From contig JAJDCW010000297.1 of assembly GCA_029260635.1 (NCBI GenBank), positions 1 through 57,170 on the forward strand: DNA of 57,170 nucleotides. The letters are read 5' to 3'. The notes under the pieces were generated by a model. That model ran no database searches. It was not told the origin of the DNA and worked only from the letters and a program-made list of their open reading frames with translations. This DNA comes from Phycisphaeraceae bacterium. GTDB taxonomy: Bacteria; Planctomycetota; Phycisphaerae; Phycisphaerales; Phycisphaeraceae. Positions 16,307-25,454 of this stretch are shown one piece after another. How positions within the stretch are numbered: position 1 is the stretch's first letter; the number at the start of each line of letters is the position of its first letter. Both the position numbers and the translations under genes were made by a program.

Positions 16307-18964
16307 TCAATCCCCCCCCGCCGTGCGGAACTCGACGTTGCTCAGTCGCTTCAGCTGCAGGACGGTGAACCCGATAAGCATCGCACCGATCACCCATGCC
16401 ATCGCCGCGCCGACCCCGAACCTCAGGTAGCCGAATGTCGTAAAGAACAGTTTCAGGCCGACCACCTCGGTTGCCCCCCCCAGGCCGCTGTAGGGTCCGC
16501 CGCCGGTCATCGCAAGGATAAACCCGCCGGACCCACGGATTGCGCCGATCATCGCGCCGACGAAATTGATCATGACGAGGATCTTGATCGTTGGGATCGC
16601 GACGTGGGTGACCTTGTATCGGATCCCTGCGCCGTCGATATCCGCGGCCTCGTAGATCTCTTCGGGGATCGTCTTCAATGCCGCCAGGTAGATCAGGCAG
16701 CCGGGGCCCATCCCCGCCCACACGGTAGGCAACAGACAGAAAAACAACGCCCATTTGGGGTTCTGTAACCAGTCCTCGCGGAACAGATCTATCTGTATGC
16801 CGGGTAGCAGATTCAGTATCCAGACCACACCGTTCAGCAGGTCGTTGATCATCCCGTCCGGCGCGTAGAAGCCTTTCCACATGATAATCACGACCAGGCC
16901 GGTCAACACCGCGGGCAGGTAAAAGATGGTCCGAAAGAGGATCTTGCCCCTGGGGACTTCACTCAGGAGGAACGCCAGAACGATCGGCATACAGAAGCCG
17001 AAGACCATAAACATGATCGCGTATAGCGCGGTGACCCAGACCGAGTACCAGAACTCTCCGCTGAAGAGCACTTCCGAGAAATTACTGGCCCCGACCCACT
17101 CACTCTGACCGACCACGCTGTAATCCTGGAACGCAATCGTCGTCCCCCTGAGCATAGGCCAGTACATCCACATACCGATCAACAGTAACGCAGGCGACGC
17201 GAGAAGGTAGGCCTTCCAGTGCTTGCCGAATTGCCACCCCCCCAGGCCGTGAGTGTGTCTGGGTGTGAACGCCTTGAGCACGACACGCATCACCCAGATA
17301 AAGCAGATCAGCACCAGAACGATGACGCCCCATGAGACGACGTTGCGCCGTTTGGCCACGTCCGGCGGCAGGTTCCCAAGCATCCTGATATTTATTTTTT
17401 CGGTTGCCCGTTCGAGGATCCCTCTGATGATCCGGGTCGCCTCAACTTTGTCACCGGCATTGATCGCCGCACGGATCCGACCACTCCGGTCGTTCCATAT
17501 CTCATCCAGAGGCTTCGCCATCTCGTCGTAGACATACTGACAGTTCTTCCCATAAGGTTCGGGAACACCACCTGCGGAAGCGATCTCGTAGGTCCTTTCA
17601 AGTTCCGGAGAGATACGCCGGATTACGCTGTTGTATCGGCCGTCATTGTTATAACGCTCGAGCAGTCGTCGCGGCATGAAGGGGCCTAGCCCGGCCTCTA
17701 CCAGCTTCTCCACCCGGATCCGCCTGGCCTCGATCCCGTCATAGAAGGTGATGTAGTCCCACGCGGCGTCACGCCGGATATCGTCGTCCGCCAACCCTGA
17801 GAAGATCCCAAGCAGCCGGGAGTTGAACTGGCTTCGGCTAAGGCCCGTCGGTCCTTTGGGCACGGGGCCGAAACCCATCGTCTGGTCCTGCGCCCCATCC
17901 AGGAAACGGTAGTCCAGAGACGTGAAGCCCATCGCGTAGTCGATGGCCTCCCCGGTTTGAGAGGACGATGCCCGCACGACGCCGTAGCACACCAGCTTGC
18001 CGTCACGCTCAACTTTTTCGTGTCGAAGTCTGGCCCAGTAATAGGCCGCCTCGACTGCTTCATCTGTGTCAAACACACAGACCCAGTCGTCTTCGCGCAC
18101 GTTGACATACTTTTTACGGAAGTGTTCAAGCTCATCGGCACGGACCTGGTGGACCACGTTGCCGCCGGCTGAGTACAGCAGGTTTGCGAAGTGCCAAGAC
18201 GAGGTGTTGGCATCGACATAAAACCCGTAGCGGTTATCGTTCGGGTCCGTCATCAGCTTGGCCCAGGCCAGCATCTCGCCCCAGTCGTTGGGTGGCCGCA
18301 TCTGGACGCCTTGACCGGTGTGCTCGGCGAATAGGGGCCGATTAAAGTACATGCCCATCACCAACGGCCCGGCGGGAAACGCGTAGATGTGGTAGCCGTC
18401 ACCATCTCGGCTCTTCCTGCGGATGACCTGCCAACACTGGTCGGGCACCCGGTCGGCGATATCCTGCCAGCCGTCGCCCTGTTGCAGGCGCTTGATGTAC
18501 TCTGTTGTACTCATCTGCGCCGCCGCCAGGTCATCAATCTCGACGCCCGCCATCGCCTCGACATAGTTATCCAAGGGATACAACAGCCCCATACCGATAT
18601 AGGTCTGCGATTGTCGGAAGTTGACGTAAAGCACGTCCGGCGCGATGCCGCCCGCAATCTGCATGAACGGAACCATGTCCCGGGTCTTTCCGGGGATCAC
18701 TAATCCCTCGGTGCCCACGGGATTGATATTCGGGTGGCGTTCCCGGAAAGTGTCGATGATCTCGCGTTCCGCCTCCGCCACCGGGCCCGAAACGTAGTAC
18801 GCCGGCGACCGCCAGGCACGCAGATCGATGACATCCCCCTGCCCCACCGATCCGGTGTTGGCGTAAGTTCCCGATGGGGCCAGTATCGTAGTGAATAGGA
18901 AATACACACACGCCAAGCGTGACCAACCAGGCCGTAACACATTCTCAGTTACCACTTGAGACAT
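16307..18964 (-). CDS. Fusion of an extracellular solute-binding protein and a MalF-like ABC permease
   Basis: 885 residues from the ATG at 18964 (MSQVVTENV), chosen for the GAGGAA six bases upstream; an earlier in-frame codon at 18988 would overlap the SDR. A signal-anchor-like segment (about 18-36) is followed by a family 1 sugar-binding protein of about 480 residues, including VIVPGKTRDMVPFMQ-type and PNDWGEMLAWAKLM features. A linking membrane helix sits at about 541-563. A complete MalF-type permease follows, with its EAA loop (EIYEAADIDGAG) near 769. The binding protein is thus tethered to its own channel. No ATPase gene is nearby, so a shared MsmX/UgpC-type ATPase is likely. A G8 tract (16312-16319) precedes the stop. 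Confidence 0.88.
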   Translation of the reverse strand: MSQVVTENVLRPGWSRLACVYFLFTTILAPSGTYANTGSVGQGDVIDLRAWRSPAYYVSGPVAEAEREIIDTFRERHPNINPVGTEGLVIPGKTRDMVPFMQIAGGIAPDVLYVNFRQSQTYIGMGLLYPLDNYVEAMAGVEIDDLAAAQMSTTEYIKRLQQGDGWQDIADRVPDQCWQVIRRKSRDGDGYHIYAFPAGPLVMGMYFNRPLFAEHTGQGVQMRPPNDWGEMLAWAKLMTDPNDNRYGFYVDANTSSWHFANLLYSAGGNVVHQVRADELEHFRKKYVNVREDDWVCVFDTDEAVEAAYYWARLRHEKVERDGKLVCYGVVRASSSQTGEAIDYAMGFTSLDYRFLDGAQDQTMGFGPVPKGPTGLSRSQFNSRLLGIFSGLADDDIRRDAAWDYITFYDGIEARRIRVEKLVEAGLGPFMPRRLLERYNNDGRYNSVIRRISPELERTYEIASAGGVPEPYGKNCQYVYDEMAKPLDEIWNDRSGRIRAAINAGDKVEATRIIRGILERATEKINIRMLGNLPPDVAKRRNVVSWGVIVLVLICFIWVMRVVLKAFTPRHTHGLGGWQFGKHWKAYLLASPALLLIGMWMYWPMLRGTTIAFQDYSVVGQSEWVGASNFSEVLFSGEFWYSVWVTALYAIMFMVFGFCMPIVLAFLLSEVPRGKILFRTIFYLPAVLTGLVVIIMWKGFYAPDGMINDLLNGVVWILNLLPGIQIDLFREDWLQNPKWALFFCLLPTVWAGMGPGCLIYLAALKTIPEEIYEAADIDGAGIRYKVTHVAIPTIKILVMINFVGAMIGAIRGSGGFILAMTGGGPYSGLGGATEVVGLKLFFTTFGYLRFGVGAAMAWVIGAMLIGFTVLQLKRLSNVEFRTAGGD
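16312..16319 (-). other. G8 homopolymer tract at the permease gene junction
   Basis: Eight G residues on the coding strand, ending six bases before the ATG of the MalG-like gene and just before the TGA of the binding-protein/permease gene. It can serve as a G-rich ribosome binding site. Loss of one G in the transcript would instead read ATT GAT ATG CCG and join the two proteins in one frame. Confidence 0.6.
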
Positions 18965-18981
18965 AACATTCCTCGGCACGA

Positions 18982-19764
18982 TCACCACGCGGTCCAGCCG
19001 CCGTCCACAGTGATCTGTGTACCCGTGACATAAGTTGATGCGTCACTAACTAAATAGACAACCGCACCGGCGATCTCGTTATTTTTCCCGATCCGCCCCA
19101 GCATCGTTTGTCCACCTAGACGCTCAACAAATCCAGGATCTGTTTCCTGTAGCGATTGAAATGGGAACGGACCGGGGACAATCGCGTTCACTCGAACACC
19201 GTCTCGGCCCATGATAGCGGCCTGGTACTTCACAAGCTGCAATACCCCCGCCTTCGCTACGCCGTAGTGCACGGGGTTAACATTCATATCTTCATATATT
19301 TCAGGATGCGGAGCTACGACGCCGTACATACTGCTGAATTGCACAATGCTCCCACAACCCTGCGCCTTCATGATCCGGCCTGCCTCGCGCGAGACAAGGA
19401 ACGCGGCATCCAGGTTGACGCGCATCCCGTCACGCCAATCGTCAAGTGACATCTGATCAAAAGGCACGTTCTTGTATGCGAATGACGCATTAACCACGGC
19501 GTCAAGTGATCCGTGTTCGGTTGCGATCTGATCAAGTACGTATGCTATTATATTGTCATCGGTCACATCGAGTTCAACCGCTCGGGCATTGTGCCCCGCA
19601 TCAAGGATACACTTCACAACTTGATTAGCCGCTTCGATATCAACGTCAGCCACAACCACATGCGCTCCATGCGCCGCAAGCTGAAAGCAGGTTGGGCCGG
19701 ACAGGTAGCCGCCGCCACCGAATACGCAGACACTTCGGCCGATCAAACTAAACAAAGACGACAT
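18982..19764 (-). CDS. SDR-family oxidoreductase
   Basis: 260 residues with a Rossmann fold. The glycine-rich loop is FGGGGYLSG near 14-22. The catalytic Ser is within VQFSSMYG and the catalytic Tyr-Lys in HYGVAKAG (YxxxK). The ending VTGTQITVDGGWTAW is typical of gluconate/sugar-acid dehydrogenase-like SDRs. The usual NNAG is VNAS here, a non-standard version. It should act on a sugar or sugar acid with NAD(P)H, in an operon with an epimerase (40 bases upstream) and an importer (17 bases downstream). The exact substrate is unknown. Confidence 0.88.
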   Translation of the reverse strand: MSSLFSLIGRSVCVFGGGGYLSGPTCFQLAAHGAHVVVADVDIEAANQVVKCILDAGHNARAVELDVTDDNIIAYVLDQIATEHGSLDAVVNASFAYKNVPFDQMSLDDWRDGMRVNLDAAFLVSREAGRIMKAQGCGSIVQFSSMYGVVAPHPEIYEDMNVNPVHYGVAKAGVLQLVKYQAAIMGRDGVRVNAIVPGPFPFQSLQETDPGFVERLGGQTMLGRIGKNNEIAGAVVYLVSDASTYVTGTQITVDGGWTAW

Positions 19765-19804
19765 CTGGCGGGTTCCTTAGTGCGGTTCTCTCGTGTCGAC
19801 ATTA

Positions 19805-21067
19805 TCAAACCCTTGCAACTATGCGGTCAAGGGACTGGATTGAATACATCAGCGCCCGGGGCAGATGGAATGGGTCTTTGACAGGGAGCGCCACCGTGTC
19901 GGATATCTGATTGCCCACACGGTCCAGTTTCTGCGTCCACTCGCCCGCGCCTATAACGGGGTAATGGCTGAAACTGTAATTGTGGATCCGTTCGTGCCAG
20001 TCCAGACACCACTGCTCACCCGTTAGTTCGTAGGCCAGCAACGTGGCATAGATCGCTTCGGTTTGGGGCCACCAGAGCTTCGTGTCGGCATAATCCCAAG
20101 CGATATCAGTTGAACCTTCGATATCAATCGCGAGGAAAAGCCCCCCATGCCTCGGGTCCCACCCCAACTCCAAATGTCGCCGGATATTGTGGCAGGCCTG
20201 AGCGATCGTATCCTGGTCGCCACGGTCACGCGCGATGTGGATCTGAAACCACATCGATTCGATCACGTGCCCTGGCACCACCGTGGTACCGACCGGCGAG
20301 GGGAACTCGTTGCCATCAATGGCGATCCGCTCCAGCACGGCGTCCCGATCTGGCCGGTAGAATTTCGTCATGACCTCCCGGCTGAGCGATTGAGACATTT
20401 GATCATATCGCGCATGATCGAGCAGTTGAGTCAGCTCCCGGAATACCAGGGAAAACATCATGGGTATCCCGTGGACGCGGGTCCCCTTGGGCACAGCGTA
20501 TGGGAAGTGTGGAATTTGGTCGTGCGGTTGATCGAGCCTGCTAATGACCGCATCGGCGGTTCGCTCGGCGTGGATCAAGGGCTCGTGGTCCCCCGTGGCG
20601 CGGGCGAACTCGACCAGCCCGTAGATCGCGAAAGCATCGACATAGATGCTCTCGCAAGACCTTAGTTCCTCGCCATCGTGCCCGACGCATAACCGCCAGC
20701 CCCCATGATCATCATCCCACCCGTGTCGCAGGGAGAACTCATAAATATGCCTGGCATAATTCAGCCACTTGGGATCTCGGCCGAACTCGTTGTAGAGTCG
20801 ACTGAACACCCACACGGCACGCCACTGGCTCCACAACCATTTATCTCGATTGATCACGCGGCCGTCGTCCCGGATGCAGGTGTTGATCCCACCGTCGGGG
20901 TCTATCGCGTGGGAGGCCCAGAACGGTAGTACCGACTCAAACAAGTGTTCCCGGTAGAATATCGACAACCCCTTTAGTGAGATCATGGCAACGCTATCTG
21001 TCATCTGTTGTGAGTGACATTCGTGAAGGACTTCACGTCTGGTAGCTTCATTGTCAGTGACCGTCAT
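19805..21067 (-). CDS. AGE-family sugar 2-epimerase
   Basis: 420 residues from the ATG at 21067 (MTVTDNEATRR, AGG upstream); an in-frame ATG at 21112 would add 15 residues. It is an alpha/alpha-barrel protein of the N-acylglucosamine 2-epimerase/RENBP family. Conserved pieces, numbered from the upstream ATG, are DDDHGGW near 134, VVPGHVIE with His282, KLWWPQTEAIYATLLAY near 345-361 and DPFHLPRAL with His416; these His residues correspond to the family's catalytic pair. It could interconvert ManNAc and GlcNAc before NagA/NagB, but family members also act on other hexoses or cellobiose. It sits between the aldolase and SDR genes in one operon. Confidence 0.88.
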   Translation of the reverse strand: MTVTDNEATRREVLHECHSQQMTDSVAMISLKGLSIFYREHLFESVLPFWASHAIDPDGGINTCIRDDGRVINRDKWLWSQWRAVWVFSRLYNEFGRDPKWLNYARHIYEFSLRHGWDDDHGGWRLCVGHDGEELRSCESIYVDAFAIYGLVEFARATGDHEPLIHAERTADAVISRLDQPHDQIPHFPYAVPKGTRVHGIPMMFSLVFRELTQLLDHARYDQMSQSLSREVMTKFYRPDRDAVLERIAIDGNEFPSPVGTTVVPGHVIESMWFQIHIARDRGDQDTIAQACHNIRRHLELGWDPRHGGLFLAIDIEGSTDIAWDYADTKLWWPQTEAIYATLLAYELTGEQWCLDWHERIHNYSFSHYPVIGAGEWTQKLDRVGNQISDTVALPVKDPFHLPRALMYSIQSLDRIVARV

Positions 21068-21157
21068 AATTTGCCTGTTGAGATTCACATATGGACGCCC
21101 GACAATCTTCATGAGCGGGCGTCAACTGGGATGAAGGCGTTTAGGAATGTTACCGAC

Positions 21158-21964
21158 TCAGTTACCATACAATGTTTGACGTTTCGTAGGTGAATCTCCC
21201 TCGACTCCCCGGACCGCTCCCCGCAGGTTCTTGAGTGCATCGGCGGCCCCGCTTTTCAGGAACATGCTGTCGCCGCCACCGACAATAAACTGGTATCCGT
21301 AGTCCACGTTGAGCCGCACCAGTTCGGGTGTCACCGCAACGACTCCGCAGTGTTTGCCGGCGGTTTTCGAGGCGGCGGCAACCTGACGAAGCGCATCGCA
21401 AAGCTGTTTGTTCTCGCTTACCGGCGTCGACAGGTCCAGCCCCATGCGGAGCTTCATATCGTCCGGGCCGAAGAATAAAAGGTCCACCCCCTCGACGGCG
21501 GCGATCTCATCGACGCACGACAAAGCCTCAAGCGTTTCGATCTGCACGACCACCAGCAGGTCGCGGTCTTTATAGAAGTTTCGTCCGTGCCGATCGATCA
21601 CACGACGCCCCCCATAGCTGCGGCTTCCCAATGGCGGGAAGTGTAACGCTCGAACGGCGGCCCGGGCCTGATCTGCAGTATTTACCATCGGGACCATCAC
21701 GGCGTCTGGGTCCATATCGGCGACCTTGGACATCACATCCGGGTCAGACCCGGGGACACGCACGAGCGTGTGCAGGCCCGTAGCCTCGGCGGCTCGGATA
21801 GCGTCAAGTGTTGATTCGAAGTCGTGCTGTCCGTGCTGCATGTCCATCCAACTGAAATCCCAGCCAGGCCCCATGCCTTCTATGATCCCGGCGTTCGGAT
21901 ACATGTGGGCAAGTCCCAACAACACCTGGCCATTGATCAGTTTTTCTCTGACTGTCTTGTGCAA
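21158..21964 (-). CDS. HpcH/HpaI-family (class II pyruvate-type) aldolase
   Basis: 268 residues from a TTG at 21964, preferred because AAAGGAAAT lies just upstream and the protein then begins where the family does (HKTVREKLINGQVLLG). A longer frame to 22081 would overlap the preceding gene. Motifs are DMQHGQHD (base His), LVRVPG (Arg binding the keto acid), VQIET (metal Glu) and FFGPDDMKLRMG (metal Asp). These enzymes cleave 2-keto-3-deoxy sugar acids to pyruvate or a related keto acid plus an aldehyde. In this operon it may cleave a sialic-acid-derived or other keto-deoxy sugar acid (inference). The protein looks complete. Confidence 0.88.
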   Translation of the reverse strand: MHKTVREKLINGQVLLGLAHMYPNAGIIEGMGPGWDFSWMDMQHGQHDFESTLDAIRAAEATGLHTLVRVPGSDPDVMSKVADMDPDAVMVPMVNTADQARAAVRALHFPPLGSRSYGGRRVIDRHGRNFYKDRDLLVVVQIETLEALSCVDEIAAVEGVDLLFFGPDDMKLRMGLDLSTPVSENKQLCDALRQVAAASKTAGKHCGVVAVTPELVRLNVDYGYQFIVGGGDSMFLKSGAADALKNLRGAVRGVEGDSPTKRQTLYGN

Positions 21965-21992
21965 AATATTTCCTTTTGGTGCCTGCCGACAT

Positions 21993-23222
21993 TTATCGAC
22001 GGCTTGAGGTAGGTGCCTCACCTGGATGATACGCTTGAAGGACTTCCCAGCCGAGGTCGAACTCAAAATCCATCGCTTCACGGATGATCAGCCCGTCATA
22101 CCCCAACCGCTTGGTCCCCTCAAACGCCATGGGTATCTCGGTGCCAGCCCGGTCTTTGTGCAGTGTCAGGAATGACCAAAGCTTGAAATCACGGTCCTTC
22201 GAGCTGCCGAACAACTCATTGATGTATTCACAAGGCGGCCGGCCCGGCTCGCCCGGCATGTACGGCAGCTGGTTCCCGGGCCATGCCTCGTACTCCCACA
22301 TATTGACCTGATGGCCTACGCACAGATCGACGTTGCCCCAAGCGGTCCACGTGCGCCAGTCATTTTCGACCCGCCAACTGCACCGTGGCCCGCCACACTT
22401 CGCCGGCAGGTAGACCTGCCAGGGCCCCATATCCATGCCGATGATCAGGCGATGGCCCCGATCGCGTTGCATATCAGACAACTCTTTAAGTAGAGCCGTC
22501 CAGTATGTCCCGTAATGGCGGTAGTAATCGTCAATATCGAACGGGGCTTTCAATACGTCGATACCGGTCTTGTTGCGGTATTCCGCCACGGCCGGCTCCT
22601 CGAAACCGAACCAGTCGTCCGGCACGTCCAGCGGGTAGCTGTACCACGCATGGCTCCCAGAGTAGACAATCACATCTGCGAAATCGTGTTCGAATATCTC
22701 GCGGTAATAATCCAGTAGCCAGCGTCTGTTCTCTTCATACGCCAACGAAGGCACGGCAAGACGGTGTTTGCCGTCTCGCGAGACGATGCATCGCTCGGGG
22801 TGCTTTTCAACAATCGAGTCGGGTACGCCGGGCCAGTACTGATCCAGCGGGCAGATGTAGATATTCAGCTTCAGCCCCACCTCGCGTGCCGCGTCACAGG
22901 CGACCTTCAACGGGTTGCCGACCCGCTCGTAAGTCTGTTTAAATATCTTCCCGACCTTGACGCGTTGCTCGATCATAGCCGTTGAGGTTGGGGCACGGGA
23001 AAAATCAACAAAATCCAGGCACTTCCCAGGCTCGAACCGCTCGAACACAGGGCGCGACCGTGTGGGCACCCATGACATGCCCGCCCCCTCGACACGGAAA
23101 TTGATGCTGGTCACCCCGGCGTTTTTCGCATCCGCGCAGAGCTTGCGCATCTGCTCGTATCCGTATACGTCGCCGTGACGGGATACCTGATCGTAATAAT
23201 CCCAGTGAATCGACAAAGTCAT
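21993..23222 (-). CDS. Putative cytosolic glycoside hydrolase-like TIM barrel
   Basis: About 409 residues; GTG at 23225 and ATG at 23222 are both possible. No signal peptide. The pattern of strands and helices looks like a family 10-like or GHL-type barrel: ADAKNAGVTSINFRVEG, VGLKLNIYICPLDQYWPG, and ADVIVYSGSHAWYSYP. Aromatic-rich segments (PYMPGEPGRPPCEY) follow. Catalytic acids cannot be pinned down. One base separates it from the upstream secreted barrel gene, and 28 bases from the aldolase, so it belongs to the catabolic operon and probably acts on an imported oligosaccharide. Other readings, such as an isomerase-type barrel, are possible. Confidence 0.65.
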   Translation of the reverse strand: MTLSIHWDYYDQVSRHGDVYGYEQMRKLCADAKNAGVTSINFRVEGAGMSWVPTRSRPVFERFEPGKCLDFVDFSRAPTSTAMIEQRVKVGKIFKQTYERVGNPLKVACDAAREVGLKLNIYICPLDQYWPGVPDSIVEKHPERCIVSRDGKHRLAVPSLAYEENRRWLLDYYREIFEHDFADVIVYSGSHAWYSYPLDVPDDWFGFEEPAVAEYRNKTGIDVLKAPFDIDDYYRHYGTYWTALLKELSDMQRDRGHRLIIGMDMGPWQVYLPAKCGGPRCSWRVENDWRTWTAWGNVDLCVGHQVNMWEYEAWPGNQLPYMPGEPGRPPCEYINELFGSSKDRDFKLWSFLTLHKDRAGTEIPMAFEGTKRLGYDGLIIREAMDFEFDLGWEVLQAYHPGEAPTSSRR

Positions 23223-23226
23223 CACG

Positions 23227-24537
23227 TTACTCGTTTGTTTCTAAATCCGGCGCGGGGCGTCGGGTCAACTCGAATACGCCAGACGAATCCGGATCTATAA
23301 CGATCGTAGGCAGCTCCTGGCGTTTGGTGTCGTTCACTGTCTGCATCGCGTCGCCGGATTCCACACCTTCGACACGCAGACCATCCGATCCCACAAACTT
23401 ACTGACGTTGAATGCGTACGGATAGCCGTAGTTCGTGCCCAATACCTGCACACGGATGGGTTCGCTACCGATGTTAGCGATCAACAAATAGTACCTGCCG
23501 TCATACGCAAGTACACGTGACAAGGGCGGCAATCCCTTGCCACCCGGTGTCTTGGTCGATAGGCGGACCTCATCACTGACCCGGCCGTCACACAGGATCG
23601 GTGACAGCTTGTTTAACTCGGCCACCACCTGGCCGATCTTCGCCCATTGCTGGTCTTCGGTTGCTTTATCAAGTTTACCGAAGTGGCTGACAGTCGGATG
23701 GCTGAACATAAAATAACCTTTAGCGCCGGCGATCAGGCCTAGGTACGCTTGGTTGCGGTAATTCGCCAACGTCATCGGCGGGACGTTCTCCCAGTTCTTC
23801 CACATGCACCCGCCCTGGGGCATCAGCCAGACCGGTTTGCCGTCCATCGCCTTGACCGCATGTGATACCAGCTCGTAGGTCGATATCTCCGGCTGCACGC
23901 GATCGCCCGGCCGATAGGGATATACATCCACGATCAGCACATCGGTCGCGTTTCGGAAGATGTGGTACCACACCTTCTCGGCAGAGATCATGGTCGTGAT
24001 ATGGGCCGGGCTGCGCGACTTGACAAGCTCGTGCATGAACTCCAGAGGTTCAATATACGCGGCCTTGGGTTCTTCGGACAGGGACCAGCCTATGACATTA
24101 GGCAGATCGTCCCACCGATCCAGGCTTTCGATGATCGTGCGTTGGCTCTGGTTCTTGTATCGGTAGGCGTGTCTGAAACCCGCGTCTTCGTGCTTGTTCA
24201 GGTCGACGTCGGCGTTGTCCGCGCGGAAGGTCGCCCAGATGTAGTGTGGCGCAAGGATGTAGAGGCCCGCATCCTCTGCGGCCTTGAAGTACGCATCATT
24301 CGCGTCGCCGCCGGTCGTCACCATGTTAAAGCCGAGCTCGGCCATCGTGGCGCAGTGCTCGCCGTTCAGCGTCGCCGTGTAGATCCCGATAGGAAACACC
24401 GGCTCCCCGTCGATCAATAACATGCCATCGCCACGGATCGATGAGCGGTTGGGCGGTTCGGCCCCGGCATCAGCGGACGAGGCAACAGCCAGTGAAAGTA
24501 TCAAGCAAACGGTCGAACACAGGACACCACGTGTCAT
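23227..24537 (-). CDS. Secreted glycoside hydrolase-like TIM-barrel protein
   Basis: 436 residues with a Sec signal peptide (hydrophobic stretch about 5-20, ending SSADAGA). The mature part starts with GDGMLLIDGEPVFPIGIYT, a motif shared by beta-galactosidase/GH2-GH42-like and related clan-A proteins. It continues with MAELGFNMVTTG, LPNVIGWSLSEEP (a candidate acid Glu) and VLIVDVYPYRPGD. A beta-sandwich-like C-terminal section follows from about residue 340. It is the probable first gene of the operon that runs through to nagA. Substrate unknown. A catalytic Glu in the SLSEEP context is plausible but not proven. Confidence 0.68.
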   Translation of the reverse strand: MTRGVLCSTVCLILSLAVASSADAGAEPPNRSSIRGDGMLLIDGEPVFPIGIYTATLNGEHCATMAELGFNMVTTGGDANDAYFKAAEDAGLYILAPHYIWATFRADNADVDLNKHEDAGFRHAYRYKNQSQRTIIESLDRWDDLPNVIGWSLSEEPKAAYIEPLEFMHELVKSRSPAHITTMISAEKVWYHIFRNATDVLIVDVYPYRPGDRVQPEISTYELVSHAVKAMDGKPVWLMPQGGCMWKNWENVPPMTLANYRNQAYLGLIAGAKGYFMFSHPTVSHFGKLDKATEDQQWAKIGQVVAELNKLSPILCDGRVSDEVRLSTKTPGGKGLPPLSRVLAYDGRYYLLIANIGSEPIRVQVLGTNYGYPYAFNVSKFVGSDGLRVEGVESGDAMQTVNDTKRQELPTIVIDPDSSGVFELTRRPAPDLETNE

Positions 24538-24588
24538 ATGCAGGCTCCGGTAAATTATAGATGTTATATTGATTCTAGCGTATCCGAG

Positions 24589-25338
24589 TTATTCGCCTGG
24601 GACGAGCGTGAAGTCTTCCCCGTATCGCCCGACCCCTCGGATATTTTTAATGTGTGCCGCGTGTCCATCAGCAAACGCAATCATGCTGCTGGGATCGTCG
24701 TAGAAGTCCTCATGGTAATTGGCGCTACCTTTGGGGTAATCTCCCCAGCCCGTCACTTTCGGAGCCGTCCCCACCCGGGGCTCCCAATTCACGTCGATCA
24801 ATGCGTACTCCCCGAAGGTCACGAATCGGCTGGTGCTCTGAATATTGTCCGCGCTGTTATCCACATTGGGGTTGCCGTTGAGCCACCCCGACCAGCGAGA
24901 TGGGATCCCAACCACATTGTACATGTAGCTGCTGCCAAAAGTCGTCCACATGTCGGGTTCAATGGCGGAATAGGGGCCGGCATTTCGCCCGCGGTCTAAA
25001 GGACAGTGAAAGACTTCCCGGTTGTCACCGACGTACAAATTGAGAGGTCGGATATCATTTGGCACGCCCACCGCGGGTTCTCCGCCCTGGCTCCATTCTC
25101 GCAGGTATGTCGGCCCGCCCTGAAACTCATAAAACTTGTATTCGTAATCGTTCAGATAGGAAACGGCGGCCACCGCCATCTGCCGAACGTTACTCAGGCA
25201 CACGGAGTTCTGAGCAGATTTTCTTGCCGCCCCCAAAGCGGGCAGAAGGATACCAACCAACAATGCGATGATGGAGATCACCACGAGCAGTTCGATGAGT
25301 GTGAACCCGTTCTTGATGTAAGGCACATCAGTTTTCAT
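24589..25338 (-). CDS. Prepilin-type protein with N-terminal methylation motif
   Basis: 249 residues from the ATG at 25338 ([11 protein letters not shown]). The type II/IV prepilin leader is cleaved before Phe in [19 protein letters not shown]; Glu5 of the mature protein is present. The rest is a soluble domain with a late [12 protein letters not shown] (H...DG) motif typical of the abundant planctomycete DUF1559-like pseudopilins. Location: inner membrane/periplasm, possibly part of a secretion or fibre structure. It lies 51 bases upstream of the secreted barrel gene on the same strand and may be the leading gene. A second such protein is at 48434-49327. Confidence 0.85.
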   Translation of the reverse strand: MKTDVPYIKNGFTLIELLVVISIIALLVGILLPALGAARKSAQNSVCLSNVRQMAVAAVSYLNDYEYKFYEFQGGPTYLREWSQGGEPAVGVPNDIRPLNLYVGDNREVFHCPLDRGRNAGPYSAIEPDMWTTFGSSYMYNVVGIPSRWSGWLNGNPNVDNSADNIQSTSRFVTFGEYALIDVNWEPRVGTAPKVTGWGDYPKGSANYHEDFYDDPSSMIAFADGHAAHIKNIRGVGRYGEDFTLVPGE

Positions 25339-25454
25339 GTCGTGGGGTCCGATGCGTAAAGATGATCGTTTCAAAACGCTATCCATTAGTTAACACGAAT
25401 GAGTCAATACTCTTTCAACGAGCCGCGGGTTGTGGCTCACCCCCCCCTCTCCCC

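Noticed and set aside
14281-18964. Binding-protein/permease fusion considered as an assembly frameshift artefact
   Set aside because: The linker between the domains is a continuous, sensible membrane helix followed by normal MalF sequence in the same frame, and the partner gene also has an unusual design.
21965-22081. N-terminal extension of the aldolase to 22081
   Set aside because: It overlaps the end of the preceding gene, has no family similarity and ignores the AAAGGAAAT site just before the TTG at 21964.
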